DNA of 26,621 bases, taken from NCBI GenBank assembly GCA_026770575.1, contig MU657244.1, positions 122,423 to 149,043 on the forward strand, in the 5' to 3' direction. Below are positions 1 to 9,456 of the stretch, piece by piece. The notes below the pieces were generated by a model, which was not told the origin of the DNA, did no database searches, and saw only the letters and a list, made by a program, of their open reading frames with translations. How positions within the stretch are numbered: position 1 is the first letter of the stretch; each line of letters opens with the position of its first letter. The translations under genes were made by a program, and so were the position numbers. Origin of the DNA: Pelagophyceae sp. CCMP2097 (lineage: Eukaryota; Sar; Pelagophyceae).

Positions 1-430
1 GCGCGAAAAAAGTACGATTTTGGAGCATGATATCTTTTGACTGCAAGGGTGCCCGTTGTCACGGACTTCGGGGATCGCGAGAGGAGGCTGGGCTCTACCT
101 CGATCCGCCGCCCGTGACAACGGGCACCCTTGCAGTCAAAAGTTATGCGGTCTCAAAATTGGCCTTTTCTCGAACTTTGGCAACCTGTAGCTCAGCTCTG
201 CAAGCAGCTTCATAGACACAGACTGGAGCGTTCGAAAGAGGAGGTTAAGGGCTCTCCATATCCGTCGCCCGTGACAACGGGCACCCCCGGAGAGCTGAGG
301 TACTGGCCACCAAAGACCGACTAATCTCAAATTTCCGGAAACTTTCCTCTTTTGGACTTGGAATTGTCAATAAGCCATCTTTTGAGAATTTATCAAGTCT
401 AAAATGGGGCCTTAAGTCCACTACGGAGGG
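1..430. other. Non-coding flank with fold-back repeats
   Basis: Apart from the inverted repeat and its partial third copy I see no gene. The short open frames here are low-quality and rest on the repeat. Bases 330-430 are AT-richer (TTTTGAGAATTT and similar) and are probably 3' flank of the minus-strand gene that ends at about 431. Confidence 0.4.
34..142. repeat. Fold-back inverted repeat
   Basis: Two 31-bp arms (34-64 and 112-142) are perfect reverse complements around a 47-nt loop. The identity continues imperfectly a few bases outward. The inner part of each arm holds the short palindrome GCCCGTGACAACGGGC. A third partial copy of that core lies at 267-286, and the sequence in front of it (about 233-266) resembles the loop sequence, so a unit seems to have been duplicated and then diverged. 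No coding potential is convincing here. It could be a MITE-like fold-back element or a structured 3' flank of the channel gene downstream of 431. Confidence 0.75.
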
Positions 431-3400
431 CTAACGGACCCAAGCCTTTTCGGAACGGCTATCAAAAACATTGGGCGCGATCCTGGCCTTTCCGCGTTTC
501 AAAACGGCCGCCGCAAATCGTAGGCCGCCGCCGCCGCCGCCGCCGCCGCGCCGGGGGGGAGCTTGCGCGCGCCGTCGTTTTGTGGGGTGACGTCGATGAT
601 TGGGACCTGGCGGAGCGTCGATTTCCCGGAATTCTGCCCCACAAACGCCCCCCGACGACGACGGGCCCCGAGGGCAGGCGCGGGTTCGCACGACTGCCTT
701 GTAGAAGAGCAAACCAGCTTCGTGGATGTATGCGTGAAGGAACACAAAAAAACGCGACCGCGCCTGGAGGAAATACTCTAAGAAGATACTCATAGGAAAG
801 CATGACTCGCCTGCACGATGAGCTTGATATCTTGATACGTGTGCTTCGGCGCGAGGTGGATCTCGAAGTCTAAAGCGCCCTCGTCGGCGACCTGCGTGCA
901 GGTGTGGCGGGGCGTCGGGTCAAGCGTCATCCAAGAGGTCCAAACTTACGATGGCCGTGAAATTCACCGCGACAGAGTTCCAATCCGCCGCGTGCCTCTC
1001 CACGTACGCCGCCAGCGCCGCCAGCAGCCTCTCCACATCGCCGGGCCGCGTGCGCGTCGAGAGGCGGAGCTTCTGAATAAAGTTTGCGTTGTTCGAGTTG
1101 GACTTCGTGTAGTTGACCTAATGAGGGTTCCCGATCGGGTTTGCTCTAGAGGGTCGTCGTTGTTCCAAACATGGTCTCAATGAGCAAGTCTCACGATTGC
1201 TTTGATGGCGAGCGTGTGGTTCGCGAAGCGGATCGACTCGCCGTAAATGGTCTTGAACGTGGTCGTCATGGGGCCTAGAGGATATGCCTCTAGAAGACTC
1301 TCGGAATCTCCATGGAACCCCGCACCGATCTGTTCGACGGCCATCGGGTACGCGTCCATCAACAGATCCTTGACTTTCACCCTGTCGCCGATGTCGTATG
1401 GAGCCATGAACAAGACAAAGACAATGCCGGTGAAGAGTTGCGAGGCAGTCGACCCGATGATGAACGAAATGCCGATTGCGAGAGTGGCGACTGATAAAAG
1501 TGCCTGGGTGACGGCAATGTCCCAGAGGACGAGGGTGGCCATACCGCTGACGACGAACCATAACCCCTCGCCAATGTGCCGGAAGATGCCGTTCACGCTC
1601 CCAAACGACTCCATCGTCGCGGCGAGGAAGCACCGCTCCGCGAAAACGCGCGACGTGGCCGCGGAGACGTCTGATTCGTTGACGTGGGTCAGGTTCGCTG
1701 AGAACAGCTCATCGAATGCCGCAACCAACGCCGCTTCGTCCCCCACCGTCGCGCCGTGCCCGACTAAAGCCAGCGCCGCCGCCGCGCCCGTGGTGCGTCT
1801 TGGGGACCGAGGGGAGGCAACGTCGCCTAAAACGAACGTCGCCAGCTGAGGCCTCGAAATCCCGCCGTGCCTCTCCGCCGCTGCCGCTGCGGCGGCGTCG
1901 GCGGGGGCGAAGAAGCGGCGTGGGGCGCGGGCGCCGTCGGTGGAAGGCGTATCTTTTGATGATGCGGAGAAAGGCGCCGTGGCCGTCCTGGCCGCCTTCA
2001 AACCCGCGTCGTCGTCGCCCTTTGCCGCCTCGGTGGGCGTGTTGCAAGGCGCGTTGGCTCGGACCGCCGCAGACTTTAGAAATTTGAAGAGCTTGCGTCC
2101 GACCCGTCTCGCCGTCTGCGAGTTCGTGACGCAACCCACCCCGCCGAGCTGCAGCTCCGTGCTCCGCAACTTCGTCGCCGCCTTTTCGAAAGCCGCGATT
2201 TCTGCCAAGTCGCCCGCGCCCGCAACAGGCTTCTTCGCCGCGAATGGCGCCTCCTGCACAACCTCCTTGGCCACTTTCGGCGGCGTTGCGCCGGGTACGG
2301 GCGACGCTGCGGGCTTCGGGGACGCTTTGCCGTTCGATGGGACTCTAGAGCGTGCGGGCTGCTCGAGCGCCGGCGACGCTCGGCCGCTGCTCGACATGCG
2401 AGACCGCCCAGGCTGCTCCGGCACCGGCGACAGGGCCAGCGCCGGCGACGCGCGGCCCGTCGAAACCGGGCCCAGCGCCGGCGACGCGCGGCCCGTCGTT
2501 GGAGACGCACGGCTCGGGGCGCGCGGCCTCGCGGGCTCCACCGCGGGCGGTGCCAAAGCCGCGGGCGGTAACGCAGCCGCGGCCGGCTTCAAAGCCGGCG
2601 CCGCGGGTTCGTCGTCGAAGAGCAGTCCGACATCTTCGGCTGTGGAAGAGGCTCGTCTTGCGGACGAGGCTCTGCGAAAGTCGGGGATGCTCGAGTCAGC
2701 TCGGAAATCGGCTGCGCTCGACTCGCTGCGAAAGTCGGCCGCGGACTCGCTGCGGCCAATCGCGGACTCGCTGCGGCCAGTCCCACCGTTGCTCAAGTCG
2801 ACGATGCTCGACTCGCTGCGGAAACCCGAAGCGTTGGCGCCGTTGCGCCGGGCGCCGCCGACCGTCGACCCTCCAAAGAGCCCTCCCAGAGTCGCCCGCG
2901 GCGGCGTATTCGCCCGCGGGGTTTCGTCGATGCCGAGGCGCTTCGGGTGCACGACGGGCCGGAACGCGCCGAGCTTGCGGCGCTGAAAGGCGATGGCAAT
3001 CTTCGCAGCCGACTGGATACGTCTCAACTGTTCCACCGTCTTTTCGTGCTCCAGCGTCCTCATCTCCGCCTCCGCCACGGCAGCCAAAGCGCGCATGAGC
3101 AACTTCTGCCCCGCGGCGGTGCGCACGCGGCCCGCGTACTTGCTCGCCTACCAGGAAAAGCATCAAAGGCAGTCGCAAAGACAAGGTAGTAATGTAATGT
3201 AATAGGAATCACAGGATGTCCAGTCCCGGAGGACCTTCTCCTGGCTAGTCGCAAAGACCAGGCACTCGCCGTCCAACGGCGGAGCTTCCAGCGAATTAAA
3301 GTCTTCTGCGCGCCGTAGCCCGTCGCGACGACGCCAAAGTTGACGAGGAGCTTCTTCAGACGCATTTCTGCCGGTCTAAAAAAGGCGTTCACCAGACGGT

Positions 3401-4299
3401 GGCGGTCGCGAGAAGCATCCGCCGGCTGCTCCCACAGCCCCCGGCAATTGTCAAAGGCGCGGGTCTTCGCCTGGCCATCACGCCGAGGGCGGTGTCGCCG
3501 TGGCTGGCCGAGGCGATGCCGGCGACGAGGGCGAGCATCTCAAGGGCATAACACTCAAACGACTCGATGACAAACGACAAAACGGCCCCGGAAGCGTACG
3601 ACCGCACAGTCGCCTAAAGGCGCAATACAGCCCCGACAACACCGGACGCATCGGAAAACCCGCCGAGAAGCGCTCACCGAGTACGCCACGGTCCGCGCAG
3701 CCTCCGCGACCAGTCGGGCGACGATGCAGCCCACGGCGATTCGCAAAACGGCCGTGGCAGTGTCGTCGCTCGTTAGCGGGCCCTTGCGCTTGCCTGCGCG
3801 GCGGGGGTCACCCGCGAGGCGGGGTCATCCAAGGCGTACCTCTGTCGTAGCGCGGCGCGAGGAGGCCGACGAACACGGCCGTCACTATTACAATATAAAT
3901 CGCTTGCACGTACAAGTACCCCGCGCACTTGCGCGCCAGCCGCCAGCGCCGGTCGGCCGCGGGCTCGTCGTCGTCGTCGTCGTCCGAGTCGGACTCGTCG
4001 GCTTCGGGCGCTTTAGCATCTTTCGTAGAGTCTTTCTCTGATCTCGCCGCGTCGTCGGCGGCCTCCTTCTTCTCGACCAAAGCGGCGAGCACGAGGTCCG
4101 GGGCCGTGACTTGGGGTGGGGGCCGTACGGCGCTCTCCGCGGCTTGCAGCGCCGCGAGCAGCGCCGGCTCCGCGGGCGGCCGCTCCGCGGGCGGCTTTTG
4201 AAGGTCCCCCTTCAGAGGTTCCCCTTTTGATTCCGCCTTTTGCTGGTCCAGCGGCGGCGCCTGCCACCGGGTTTCGGCCGGCGCGACGTCCGCCGGCAT
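431..4299 (-). CDS. MscS/MSL-type mechanosensitive ion channel
   Basis: Predicted small-conductance mechanosensitive channel of the plant MSL type, opening under membrane tension to release ions. The diagnostic stretch lies near 1380-1500: a pore-helix segment (SFIIGSTASQLFTGIVFVL) followed by MAPYDIGDRV, which matches the MscS pore and beta domain. Resolved exons on the minus strand are 4299-3840, 3793-3678, 3613-about 3482, 3147-1195, 1117-950, 891-817 and 763-431. The part between 3482 and 3147 is not resolved. The first exon carries an acidic DESDSDDDDDDE run and then a membrane helix (YLYVQAIYIVIVTAVFVGLL). The large exon has a long disordered Ser/Arg/Pro-rich insert (SESS and GRASPAL motifs) before two more membrane helices. 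The start is the first ATG of the open frame. The C-terminal extension includes a Gly run from a GCC repeat and may be annotated too long. Confidence 0.8.
522..549. repeat. GCC trinucleotide run
   Basis: About nine CCG/GCC units in a row. On the minus strand they would encode a poly-Gly run in the extreme C-terminus of the channel, if that exon is translated this far. Confidence 0.8.
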
Positions 4300-4549
4300 G
4301 GCCCTCTGGGAGACGCGCCGAACACGAAACGACCTGCGCGGGAATCGGCGTCTCGACGTTTCGGGAGGGCCCTTAACGCTCGCGTCCGGGACCGAGGCCC
4401 GCCGCGCCACCAAAGGAGCGAAACGCACCCGCGGCGGCTGCGCGAGGCCTGGAAGGTTCGACCCGACTCTTTTTTTGTCACTTTTGTCGCCTTGCCTCGC
4501 CCGGAGATTTGATTCGACGTTTTCAGCTCCAATTTTTTTGTACGAGATA

Positions 4550-4562
4550 TTCCGGAATATTC
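4550..4562. promoter_or_regulatory. Heat-shock element, three perfect units
   Basis: The sequence TTCCGGAATATTC is an exact TTCnnGAAnnTTC array, the binding site of trimeric eukaryotic heat-shock factor. It includes a 14-bp perfect palindrome at 4547-4560. It sits between two divergent transcription units: the channel gene starts at 4299 on the minus strand and a plus-strand gene may start at 4689. Function is inferred from the consensus only. Confidence 0.5.
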
Positions 4563-4618
4563 CCTGTGTTCTGATACGGTATGTGTTCTATGCAAATCCG
4601 AAAGTCTGGGAGGTAAAC

Positions 4619-4627
4619 TATTTAAAA
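4619..4627 (+). promoter_or_regulatory. TATA-like box
   Basis: TATTTAAAA lies in an AT-rich pocket 57 bp after the heat-shock element and 62 bp before the first plus-strand ATG at 4689. The spacing suits a core promoter for the gene on the right. Confidence 0.35.
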
Positions 4628-4688
4628 CCGTGTCGCGAGCGCAGCCGTACGCCGACATCGAGCCTGACAGTGTCGACCGGAACGCCCA

Positions 4689-5497
4689 ATGTCGAAGGAG
4701 TTTTGGAAAAATTTAATGTCGCAAAGAGGCTGCCTGGATTTGATGCACGTTCGAAACGCCAAAACTTGAACCGTCAAGGACTCAAGGAGCCTGCCTGCTC
4801 GTCGCGGCGGCCCGCCGGCGGGACGATGGCGGCGCGACCACGTTCACCGCGGCGCTCGACACCCTCGCAACTGTCCGGCGCACCCACGCGGCGCACGCTT
4901 CGGCGCTCGGCGCCCTCGAACGAGCCTTTGATGGCGAGATAGTCCGCAACCGGTGTCTTGCATCAGTCAAGCTGAAGACGGGGCGGCTCCCACCAGGTTT
5001 TCCCAACGTGACGTGCGCATCACCTCTGAGCTCGAGAGCCCGAGCTCTCGGCCGTGTGTTTTTTCGACGCGAATCCCTCGCAGGCCCTGCTCGCCAAGGA
5101 CCGGCGGGCGCTCCAAGGCGACAGCGCGGCCGTGATGCGACAAGTGGACGAGAAGCTCGCACGCGGAGAAGCCAAACTCGAGGAGAAGCGCGCGGCTGTC
5201 GAGCGGGACCGCGCCGAGTTGGAACCGCACCGGCCAGCCCGCGTGAAGACCCTCGTCGTCGACGATGCCGCCGCGACGCGCGGCCTTTCCGACTGGTGCC
5301 GCTTCCATAAGCCTCCCTCGCTGCCTCGCCCTGGACGCAAGGGCGCCCATCGGCGGTTCGTCTCAAGTGCGTCCACAGGGCATTCGCTTGGGGCGCGTCC
5401 AAAGGGGCCATCCGATCCAGGCGTCCCGGTAAGCGTCGGGGACCCCGCCCGTGTCGGCCGAGTCGGGTCGATGGGGCATATACTTAGTCATTCTTAA
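4689..5497 (+). CDS. Hypothetical coiled-coil protein, poorly resolved
   Basis: I do not recognise this gene. Three open stretches have plausible composition. The first runs from ATG 4689 (MSKEFWKNLMSQRG). The second is around 4822-4953, an Ala/Leu-rich helical stretch (FTAALDTLATVRR, then ALERAFDGEIVRN). The third, about 5057-5290, holds a charged coiled coil (VDEKLARGEAKLEEKRAAV) followed by VKTLVVDDAAA. They lie in different frames and must be joined by introns; a GTGTCT donor at 4953 is one candidate, but I could not find phase-consistent joins. The second stretch vaguely recalls a BTB/T1 fold, too weakly to name. It is preceded by a heat-shock element and TATA-like box, so heat induction is possible. 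Confidence 0.3.
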
Positions 5498-5521
5498 GCC
5501 GCCCGGCGTTCCTCGCCGCGG

Positions 5522-8500
5522 TTAGCGCTGGTGCCTGTCGCGCATGAGCATGTGCTGGGGTTTGCCGAAGTGCGGGGGCGGGGGCGGCAGCCTATTGTGC
5601 GACGTCGCGCGATGGTGGCAACGCAGAGGGGCGACGTACCGACGCTTCCTCTCCGGGTCGTCCGCCGCGCCGTTTGCGCCGCCGTCGTCGTCGAGGCCGC
5701 GGCGCGCGCCGGGCGGCCGCTTGCGCGGCCGCCTGCGGGATGTTGCGTGCCGCGGCCGGCTACGCAAGACAGAGTCCCGTCTCGAACAAACAGGGTCCGA
5801 CTCCAAGAAACGCGCCCTTCCAAGCCAGAGCGCCTCGGTCGTCGAAAGGGGCGCTCACGGGGGCGCCGTTTGCGGCGGCGGCGGGCGGTGGTCGAGGCAG
5901 TAAAATGGCAGGAACGTTTTCTCCTCGTCCGCGTCAGAGTCCGAATCCTACAACGCCAGTCACGGCCTTCCTCGAGGCCAAAGGACGCTGCGATCCGACG
6001 GAGACGTCGCGGTCGCCGCTGAGTGGGGCGTCGAGGGGCGTTGCGAGCGTGAGGTTCCATTTTTCTCTTGCCGCCGCGCAGCGAGGATGAAACGATTTCC
6101 AACATTTTTCTAACGAACAACCGAGCGTGGCCCCAACACGACCGCATGCACCGCACTTGAGCTGCCGGCCGCGGCGGACGGCGGAGTCGACGTTTTCAAA
6201 CGAAGATGCGCTGCGTTTGACTTCCGGCGAGAAAAGAGCGCACCCCTCGTGGACCCAGCACGCACGTCCACTCGTCGAAACATTCATCAAATCCCCAGCC
6301 ACAAAACCAGGGCACGACGCTTGCTCGGCCGAGCGGAGGCCGCACAAGGCGCATCGCGTTGAAGGAGTCTCTTCGGTTGAAAAGTCGACGGAGCCCTTGG
6401 CGTCGCCGTCGAAGAGGACCGACGCGAGCAACGCCGCCTCGCGCGTGCCGGACTGCAGCGCCCCGGCCGCAGTCGCCTAAGACGCCTCCCGTCCGGCGAG
6501 GCGCGCGCGGGGGGACGTCGACGACGCCTTGGCGGACCCGGCCGAGGCACGAGGTGGACGCACGAGGTGCGTCCTGGACGTGGCTTCGCCCGCGAATCGG
6601 AGGCGCCCTCGGCAGAGCGGCGCCGCTAGAGCGTCGACGTCTTTCGGAGTCGAATTCGGAGCCAGGAAGGAATACGACCCTCGTGAGAACTCGTCGCGGC
6701 GCCACGACGAGACTTGCGCGTCGAGGACCAGGCCAGAGATCCTACAAACGCGTTGCCGGACGCACAAGTGCCACTCGCGCCTCTTGACGCGTCTTGCGAT
6801 GGCGGTCTTTCCGAGACGCTGCCGTGCGACGTCTCGGCATCTCCAGGGAAACCCAGCAATCCAGCGAGCGCCTCTGCGCATCTTCGCCGCAGCGCCCCCG
6901 ACGCTGCACGGACCGCGTCGCCTTGGCCGCCCTCGGCATCCTCCAGGTCTTCAGCGGCGGCCGCGGGGACTAAAGCCACGAGGACAGCGGCCCCTGTTGC
7001 GGTTTCCAGATCCGACCACATAAAAAACTCCGACGCGCGTTGCTGCCCCACCCTCCCCAGATGCGGCCGTCGGTCGTCTGGCCAGTACTTTTGGTCCTTC
7101 CAAAAGGTCCTGGAAAAGAGGATTGCGACCTTGTTCAGTAAGCCGAACCCCAGCCGAGAGATGGCGAGCTCTTTAAATGCCGGCAGCGGCGGCGAGAACC
7201 GCAAAGCCCCAGCCTTGAGGCAGCCCAGCGGCAGCGTGCACACCACCGCCTCGCACGCGAAACGAGATCCGCCAACGCCTAAGGCCTCCGTCGGGGAAAC
7301 ATCATCAGAGGAAACCGCGCCGCACCGGTGACGACGAACGAGCCGTCGACCTGCTCCTCGACCAACTCGACGACCAAGCCCGTGCGGACGTCGAGCGCGG
7401 CCTAGATTCGAGGCGTCTCGGGCGTCAGGCGCGCATGTGTGCCGACTGACGGCCTTGTGTTCAGCGAGCGCGGAGAAGCCCTCGCGCAAGACGACGTGCG
7501 CGCCGCCGTGCGCGTGAACATCGTCCTGGTCCCAATGGCGTAAGGAGAGCGCGTTTAACGGGGCTGCGTTGGCGTATTCAAGATTCGCAACGTGCCAAGA
7601 TATCAAAGCCTCCACCGCGTCCTCCGCGCCGCCGTCCGCGGGCCTTGCCGCCACGGCTGCCGCCGCGTCCCTTGTAAAAGCGTCCGACATGGCGTCCGAC
7701 GGAGCCGCGTCCGACGGAGCCGCGTCCGACGGAGCCGCGGCCGTCGGAGCCGCGTCGGCCGCCGCCGCCGCCTCGCGGCCCGCGCGGAGGGCTTGGCGTT
7801 CGCGGTCGAACCATTCAAAAAGGTTAAACTCCGCACCATGGCGGCCGCACGCCCGCGCCGCGGGCAAGGCCGCGGGCGTAGCAGACGCAAACGCAGACGC
7901 CGGAAATGCCGAAAAAAACTCTGCCTCTGCCTGGTCGAGGGCGGCTCGGTCGCCTTTTTCGCGCGCCGTCCCGAGGGCCGCGTTGAAATGGGCCTCTGCG
8001 ACAGTATCCGCCTTGGTGCCCGAGAGGATGCGTCCGGTTTTGAAACACCGGAGAGAGACGTCGTCGCCCGTGTCGACGAGGTGCAGGCCAGCCTGCTGCG
8101 CCGCCGCGGTTAGAGGGTTGCGCCGCACGCCGTGTATCCAAGAGGCGCCTACATCGTAGACTCAAACGAGGCTCGCCCCGACCGGCGGCGCTTTACGACT
8201 GGCGTGGCGGGCAGAAGAGGACTGACCCATGTCGACGCGCGGCGGGTCCGCATCGTCGCCGAGTTTGACCGTGCAGCACCGGCCGCCGACGCGCAACCGC
8301 GCCTCGAGCAATACGACGCGCGCGCCGGACGCCTGCAGCGCCTCCGCGCAGGCCAGGCCTAGGGATAGCGCATGCATAAGGGACCGGCGGCCGACGGCAT
8401 CGCGTCCGGGACGGCCGACAGAGGGCACCCGTACCCGCGAGGCCGGCGCCGATGACTACGACTCGAGGCGCCGCGCTCAGCTTGACGCGGTGCTCCGGCG

Positions 8501-9043
8501 CCGCCGCCGCCGCAAGCGCCGCCGAAAGGCCGGCGCCCCGCGACGCCTCGACCCTAGAGCGACCCTCGGACCGCCGCCGTATGCCCGCGCCGCCATCACG
8601 TCCACTGCGGCACTCACAGTACGCCGACAAGGCGCTCTCCGTCGACAGTCGCAGAGACGTAGCACCCGCCGGGAAAGGCGTGCTCGACGGCGAGCCGCGG
8701 GCCACGCGGGCCCGTCGCCGCCGCGCCGCTCGCCGCGCCCCGCGACGCCTCGACCCTAGAGCGACCCTCGGACCGCCGCCGTATGCCCGCGCCGCCATCA
8801 CGTCCACTGCGGCACTCACAGTACGCCGACAAGGCGCTCTCCGTCGACAGTCGCAGAGACGTAGCACCCGCCGGGAAAGGCGTGCTCGACGGCGAGCCGC
8901 GGGCCACGCGGGCCCGTCGCCGCCGCGCCGCTCGCCGCGCCGCCTGCCGCCGCGCCGCTCGCCGCCGTGCCGCCCGCCGGCGCCACGCCGCCCGCTGGCG
9001 CTGCGCGCGGCTCGGGCGGCGGCTTCTTCTTCTCGCGGACCAT
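5522..9043 (-). CDS. LSD1-type histone demethylase fused to ePHD finger
   Basis: Predicted FAD-dependent lysine-specific histone demethylase (KDM1 family) with a C-terminal extended PHD finger. Eleven phase-consistent exons: 9043-8820, 8755-8618, 8553-8435, 8358-8227, 8148-7451, 7401-7326, 7278-6831, 6741-6564, 6476-6006, 5947-5859 and 5759-5522, giving 936 aa. The FAD motif VVVIGAGLAG is at about 152-161, then LLEARLRVGGRC and VDMGASWIHG. LGFGLLNKVAILF carries the family lysine (about K512). SSWRRDEFSRGSYSF and GEATSRTHLATAAGALQSG form the FAD-binding C-terminus. The ePHD follows with Cys/His pairs from C713 to H848, then an AT-hook-like basic tail (RRRPRKRPPG). No SWIRM domain is visible. 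The 6831 and 6006 donors are the weakest joins. It could be an amine oxidase with another substrate, but the LNKV motif favours LSD1. Confidence 0.8.
7692..7751. repeat. 15-bp coding minisatellite
   Basis: Four tandem units of GCGTCCGACGGAGCC, the last one diverged. On the minus strand they encode an Ala-Pro-Ser-Asp repeat in an insert of the amine oxidase domain. Fifteen is a multiple of three, so changes in copy number keep the frame. Confidence 0.8.
8535..8938. repeat. Tandem 202-bp duplication of an exon and intron
   Basis: Two copies (8535-8736 and 8737-8938) look identical base for base. On the minus strand each contains the end of a coding exon (motif FPGGCYVSATVDGERLVGVL), a GTGAGT donor, a 64-nt intron, and a CTCTAG acceptor. 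The duplicated exon is therefore 138 nt, exactly 46 codons, so including or skipping it keeps the amine oxidase frame. Confidence 0.85.
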
Positions 9044-9163
9044 TCCCGCGCGCGCGGCGACGGCGCGCGCGACGGCCTCGCGAGGCCGAGTTCGAATCTC
9101 TAAATTTAAATCGACCACGGGTTTCCCTCCCCGGTCGTTACGGGTCAATCCCGAGGGTTCACC

Positions 9164-9188
9164 GAGATATAAATAATCAACCCTCACC
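9164..9188 (+). promoter_or_regulatory. TATAAAT/ACCCTCA motif, copy 1
   Basis: GATATAAATAATCAACCCTCA. GAGGGTT at about 9153 faces AACCCTC here, so the site can form a hairpin with the TATA-like part in the loop. It shares its layout with copies at 9295 and 10226. Confidence 0.4.
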
Positions 9189-9294
9189 TTACCGGGATAG
9201 GACGGTCTGCGTCCTCGTGACACTCGACCACTCTCTCCCTGCGAGCGCCGCCGATCTGCATGGGAGATGCACACTGCACCCAATGTCGCTTTCC

Positions 9295-9319
9295 GGATTA
9301 TAAATTAAAACCCTCATGG
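9295..9319 (+). promoter_or_regulatory. TATAAAT/ACCCTCA motif, copy 2
   Basis: GGATTATAAATTA followed by AAACCCTCATGG. It has the same order and spacing as copies 1 and 3. Confidence 0.4.
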
Positions 9320-9456
9320 CATTGACTCATGCCTCCGTGACTCACCGGGTCAAATAGTATTGAAATACTGCTTCCCCGAGTTCCCCGCTCACTGTCCCAG
9401 TGTCCTGACCCCAGGATTGACCCTTTATTCTCAGTGTAGGGCGGGTGGGAGGAAAA

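Larger units (their letters stand above)
4300..4688. other. Divergent intergenic region
   Basis: Spacer between the minus-strand channel and the plus-strand coiled-coil locus. It carries the heat-shock element and TATA-like box listed separately. The right half (4480-4690) is clearly AT-richer than its surroundings, as expected for a promoter. I find no gene in it. Confidence 0.5.
9044..9456. other. Intergenic region with repeated TATAAAT motif
   Basis: Upstream of the demethylase gene. It holds two copies of a 25-bp motif, listed separately. The rest (9320-9440) is mixed-composition sequence with TGACTC and TGACCC words and no open frame I would trust. Confidence 0.4.

Noticed and set aside
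1940..2986. 348-aa plus-strand open frame opposite the channel gene.
   Set aside because: It mirrors the Ser-rich low-complexity insert of the minus-strand exon and has no domain signature.
4782..5411. 209-aa minus-strand open frame.
   Set aside because: Arg-rich composition without motifs. The plus-strand coiled-coil frames in the same place have better protein character.
5934..6476. ePHD finger as a separate small gene.
   Set aside because: The same open exon begins with the missing C-terminal segment of the amine oxidase, and the upstream donor at 6563 joins in phase 0, so one gene is the simpler reading.
6477..6563. Possible frameshifts at the end of the amine oxidase, where the frame reads LVRPPRASAG instead of the conserved end.
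   Set aside because: This stretch is an 87-nt intron (GTGCGT...CTTAG); removing it gives THLATAAGALQSGTREA, matching the family.
8452..9303. 283-aa plus-strand open frame.
   Set aside because: It lies opposite the demethylase 5' exons, is almost only Arg/Ala/Pro, and contains the 202-bp duplication as a simple shadow.
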